Notes under the pieces: generated by a model
Told to the model about the DNA's origin: nothing
Database searches by the model: none
Seen by the model: only the letters and a program-made list of their open reading frames with translations
Shown: positions 61,402-64,000 of the stretch, piece by piece
Layout of the letters: every line of letters begins with the position of its first letter
How positions within the stretch are numbered: the first letter of the stretch is position 1
Made by a program: the position numbers and the translations under genes
Assembly: GCF_000422825.1 (NCBI RefSeq)
Contig: NZ_KE383928.1
Span: forward strand, 124,001 to 188,000
Source: Nocardioides insulae DSM 17944
GTDB lineage: Bacteria > Actinomycetota > Actinomycetes > Propionibacteriales > Nocardioidaceae
Direction: 5' to 3'
Length of the DNA: 64,000 nucleotides

Positions 61402-62423
61402 GCCGGCGGCCCGCCGCGGACCGGCTCGTCCGCCACTCCGAGACCCGGATCGTGGTGATCGACGAACTCCGGATCGCGTTCCTCCCCATCCCCAAGAGCG
61501 GATGCACCTCGCTGCTGTGGACGTTGGCCGATCTGGCCGGGCTCGCCCCGGAGCGGTTCGGGTCCTCGCGACAGGCCGAAGTGACGCCGCAGATGGCGAT
61601 CCACGACATGACCCGATGGGAACCACGCCATCGCTGGCAGGAGCGGAGCGCCGCGCAGCGGCACAGGATCCTCTCCGATCCCGGCTGGCTGCGGCTTAGC
61701 GTCGTTCGCGACCCGGCGCCCCGACTCTGGTCGGGCTGGCAGTCCAAACTCCTGCTCGCGGAGCCCCGCTTCGTGGATCGCTTCGGCAGCGAACCCTGGT
61801 TCCCCGACCGGGTCGATACCCCGGAGGCGTTGCGGACGTCGTTCCATGCCTTCGTCCGAGCCCTCGACGTCGATCCGGAGCTCGCGCCCCACGACGCGCA
61901 TTGGGGCCCGCAGACCGGCCTGATGGCCGGTTTCGACCCGACCTGGGTGGGTCGCGCCGAAGACCCCGGGAGGACTCTGCAGGTCCTGCGGGACCACGTG
62001 GCCGGTGTCGGCGCCGATCCCGGCCGAGTGCGTTCGGACGTGCCACGGGAGAACGCCAATCCGATCCCCTACCACCCGACGATCTGGGATCCGGAGACCG
62101 CTCTCGCGGTGGCGAGGATCTTCGCCTCCGACTACGCGGCGTGGGACTACGTGCCGCCTCAGGGAGCCACCGCGGCGGACCCGAGCCTCTCCGAGGAGCA
62201 GTGCCAGGCGCTGGCCGCCGATCGTCTGGGCGCGGTGGCGATGCTCGCCGAGCGGCACCGCCGGATCGGCGAGCTCCTGGCAGTGGGTGCTGACCTCGAG
62301 CGAGCGGCCGCGCACCAGCGGCGCCGGGCCGAGGAGGCCGAGAGCGAGCTGGCCACCGTCACCGGATCACGATCCTGGCGGGCGACCGAGCCACTGCGCC
62401 GGTTGCGAGCCAGAAGCAGGTGA
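61398..62423 (+). CDS. Sulfotransferase-family protein
   Basis: 341 residues from GTG at 61398. The PAPS 5'-phosphosulfate loop is IPKSGCTSLLWTLADLAG (about residues 31-48) and the 3'-phosphate-binding region reads WLRLSVVRDPAPRLWSGWQSK (about 94-114), the layout of the sulfotransferase family 2 type. A heptad-rich helical C-terminus (ERAAAHQRRRAEEAESELATVTGSRSWRATEPLRRLR) resembles the tail of many actinobacterial glycan-modifying proteins. It overlaps pseI by four bases and may sulfate the surface glycan. Confidence 0.82.
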   Translation: MSRRPAADRLVRHSETRIVVIDELRIAFLPIPKSGCTSLLWTLADLAGLAPERFGSSRQAEVTPQMAIHDMTRWEPRHRWQERSAAQRHRILSDPGWLRLSVVRDPAPRLWSGWQSKLLLAEPRFVDRFGSEPWFPDRVDTPEALRTSFHAFVRALDVDPELAPHDAHWGPQTGLMAGFDPTWVGRAEDPGRTLQVLRDHVAGVGADPGRVRSDVPRENANPIPYHPTIWDPETALAVARIFASDYAAWDYVPPQGATAADPSLSEEQCQALAADRLGAVAMLAERHRRIGELLAVGADLERAAAHQRRRAEEAESELATVTGSRSWRATEPLRRLRARSR

Positions 62424-62500
62424 GCCCCGGAGGCTGACGCCTCCGATGGCTCAGCCAGCATCCGGCACCCCTGTGCAACGACCATCGATGAGGAGCAAGA

Positions 62501-63124
62501 GTGGCAGAGCCGACCGTGGACCCCGAAGAGCAGATCCGACGGGCGATCGACGTGGGGGTGGCCCCTCCGTTCGCACGACTGATCGGAGGTATCCCCGGGC
62601 CGCTCTCGATCAGGCAGGGCGACCTCCTTCGCGAGCTGGCCGCCCGGGTCACGCAGGGGGTGATCGTCGAGATCGGAAGCTACCGTGGCAAGTCCACTGT
62701 CGCCCTTGCCCACGGTGCTCGGGAGGGCCACGACGTGCCTGTGTACGCCGTCGATCCGCACGAGTCCTTCAACGGTCCGTTCGGCGGAGTGTTCGGGCCG
62801 GTCAACCGACGACAGTTCTACGAGACCATGCTCTCGACCGGTCATTGGGAGAACGTGCGGCTGGTCAATCTGCCCTCGACCGTGGTCGCCGCAGGGTGGG
62901 ATCGGCCGATCGGACTCCTGTGGATCGACGGCGACCATCACTATGAAGCCGTACGAGCGGACGTCGAGAGCTGGGAGCGTCATCTGCTGCCGGGGGCGCC
63001 GATGGTCCTCGACGACACCGACCGCGGGGGCCCGCAACAGGTCGTGGCCGAACTGGTCGACTCGGGGCGCTGGCGGCTGGGCGAAAAGCGCCGGAAGGTG
63101 CAGGTCCTGCACCGGGTCGGCTGA
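62501..63124 (+). CDS. Class I SAM-dependent methyltransferase
   Basis: 207 residues from GTG at 62501 (GAGGAG five bases upstream). Motif I VEIGSYRGKSTVALAHGA and motif II YAVDPHES (about 50-85) define the Methyltransf_24 type, and GLLWIDGDHHYEAVRADVESW plus VLDDTDRGG give the typical acidic post-motif region. It lies downstream of the sulfotransferase and could methylate a glycan or its carrier. A convergent coiled-coil gene follows. Confidence 0.85.
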   Translation: MAEPTVDPEEQIRRAIDVGVAPPFARLIGGIPGPLSIRQGDLLRELAARVTQGVIVEIGSYRGKSTVALAHGAREGHDVPVYAVDPHESFNGPFGGVFGPVNRRQFYETMLSTGHWENVRLVNLPSTVVAAGWDRPIGLLWIDGDHHYEAVRADVESWERHLLPGAPMVLDDTDRGGPQQVVAELVDSGRWRLGEKRRKVQVLHRVG

Positions 63125-63150
63125 GCGGGCTCAGCCGACCCGGTGCGAGG

Positions 63151-63582
63151 TCAGTCGTGTGGCAGCCCGAGCTTCTCCTCGATCCGCCGCATCCGCTCCT
63201 CGTGTCGCGTCATCTCGCTCAGCCGAACCCTGATCCGCCGGTGCTCCTCCTGGATCGCCTCGACCAGACCACGAGCCTGCTCCAGTTCGGCCGAGTCCGG
63301 CTCGGCGACCGGTCGCAGGGAGAGCCGTAGCTGCTCCACCTTGGTCTCCAACGCCGCCAACTGAGGTGCCAGCCGGTTGACCTCGCGTGAGGCCAGTTCG
63401 GCCGCCCGGGCCGAGCGGAACGAGCCCTGTACCGAGGCCTGCGTGCGTTCTCCGATGCCGTCCACCCGGCGTCGGAGCCGCTGGATCTCCGACATCGCCT
63501 CACGTCCACTCACGGTGCGGACCACCGACCGCGGTCGGAGCCGGCGGGCGGCGGCGCGCATCTTCTCGGCGTTGATCCTCAT
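63151..63582 (-). CDS. Coiled-coil protein of a surface-glycan locus
   Basis: 143 residues, rich in Arg, Glu and Leu with long heptad patterns (IQRLRRRVDGIGERTQASVQ, VNRLAPQLAALETKVEQLRLSL, AELEQARGLVEAIQEEHRRIRVRLSEMTRHEERMRRIEEKLGL). No signal peptide or membrane segment. Its ATG at 63582 overlaps the stop of the next gene upstream on the strand, the GT29-like protein, by four bases. Possibly a scaffold for glycan enzymes; function unknown. Confidence 0.72.
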   Translation of the reverse strand: MRINAEKMRAAARRLRPRSVVRTVSGREAMSEIQRLRRRVDGIGERTQASVQGSFRSARAAELASREVNRLAPQLAALETKVEQLRLSLRPVAEPDSAELEQARGLVEAIQEEHRRIRVRLSEMTRHEERMRRIEEKLGLPHD

Positions 63583-64000
63583 CGCAGGAACCTTGCCTCT
63601 CCTTCATCGATCCAACGTCGCATGAGTTCTCCTTCGGGGCCGATGTGGTGCGCTCCACCGATCGGCGAGACGTCGCCGGCCTGGTGGCGCCATTCGGTCT
63701 GGTGGGGGTCGTCGACCATCGAGAATCCGGTGAAGACCAGCTCGGCTCCGGGGAAGGAGTTCCGGCCGATCCACAGTGCCATCATTCCGGTGGTGGGCAC
63801 GCACACCTCGTCCTTCCAGGGCTCGCCGAGCTCCTCGAGGAGCGGAACCGTGAAGGCGTGATTGGGCACGGCGAGGTAGCCGAGGTCGTCGGGCCACCAT
63901 CGTGGCCAATCCTTCACGTATCGAGCCAGCGGTCGACCGTAGTAGATCCGTGACGGCTCGGTGACCAGGTAGGCGGCGTCGGTGTAGGCGGCGTAGGAGA
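63579..64000 (-). CDS. GT29-like (sialyltransferase-motif) glycosyltransferase, C-terminal part
   Basis: The gene enters from the right edge and its last 140 residues are visible; the frame is open to the last base. VCVPTTGMMALWIGRNSFPGAELVFTGFSMVD resembles sialylmotif S (PTTG...GF), EPSRIYYGRPL precedes it, and HHIGPEGELM supplies the H-x4-E of motif VS. This pattern is characteristic of GT29 sialyltransferase-type proteins. A nonulosonic acid transferase would fit the neighbouring pse genes. The N-terminal motif L is outside the window, so this stays an inference. Confidence 0.6.
   Translation of the reverse strand, partial: SYAAYTDAAYLVTEPSRIYYGRPLARYVKDWPRWWPDDLGYLAVPNHAFTVPLLEELGEPWKDEVCVPTTGMMALWIGRNSFPGAELVFTGFSMVDDPHQTEWRHQAGDVSPIGGAHHIGPEGELMRRWIDEGEARFLR

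Overview
This is a high-GC actinobacterial chromosome segment, most like Propionibacteriales (for example Nocardioidaceae), although the species cannot be fixed from the sequence alone. The evidence is lineage-specific physiology: a bacterial proteasome activator with a C-terminal HbYX-like tail, a mycothiol-dependent formaldehyde dehydrogenase, a deazaflavin (F420)-type oxidoreductase, GTP-type PEP carboxykinase, and recC-recB-recD in the actinobacterial order. Genes are densely packed, and many overlap by four bases (ATGA or GTGA).

Left part (1-20 kb). It starts with the 3' end of a membrane-anchored protein, then the proteasome activator, a SBF-like transporter, a quinone oxidoreductase, a MobA-like nucleotidyltransferase, a nitrilase-family amidase, membrane proteins and tRNA-Ser(TGA). 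After tRNA-Ser(GCT) comes a two-component system whose histidine kinase is fused in frame to a DUF4153/4173 membrane domain. Next are a 44-residue secreted peptide gene facing a LuxR-like regulator (a candidate peptide signalling pair), tRNA-Arg(ACG), a thioesterase, a Tat sulfatase, an alpha/beta hydrolase, a class III aminotransferase, a K+ channel and 3-hydroxybutyryl-CoA dehydrogenase.

Middle (20-48 kb). It holds PEPCK, the mycothiol formaldehyde pair, a TerC protein under a yybP-ykoY-like riboswitch with a hairpin over its ribosome binding site, an FMO-TetR-hydrolase operon, a divergent MFS/MarR pair with an inverted-repeat operator, a PQQ-type sugar dehydrogenase lipoprotein, an ABC exporter, recCBD, an ACT protein, MenB and a PrsW-type protease.

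Right part (48-64 kb). A kdp potassium-uptake operon has collapsed: kdpF and the first half of kdpA run directly into the second half of a frameshifted kdpE, with kdpBCD gone. Beyond it lies a six-gene operon, every junction of which overlaps by four bases: ECF sigma factor, zinc-finger anti-sigma/membrane protein, ABC ATPase, two membrane proteins and a lipoprotein nucleoside hydrolase. After a GntP permease, the window ends in a surface-glycan locus. One arm encodes a free-standing acyl carrier protein, an AMP-dependent ligase, an SDR reductase and a small PPTase-like protein. The divergent arm encodes a PseH-like acetyltransferase, a PseI-like nonulosonic acid synthase, a sulfotransferase and a methyltransferase. 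A convergent pair beyond them is a coiled-coil protein and a partial GT29-like (sialyltransferase-like) protein. Together they suggest synthesis and acyl decoration of a pseudaminic-acid-like sugar.
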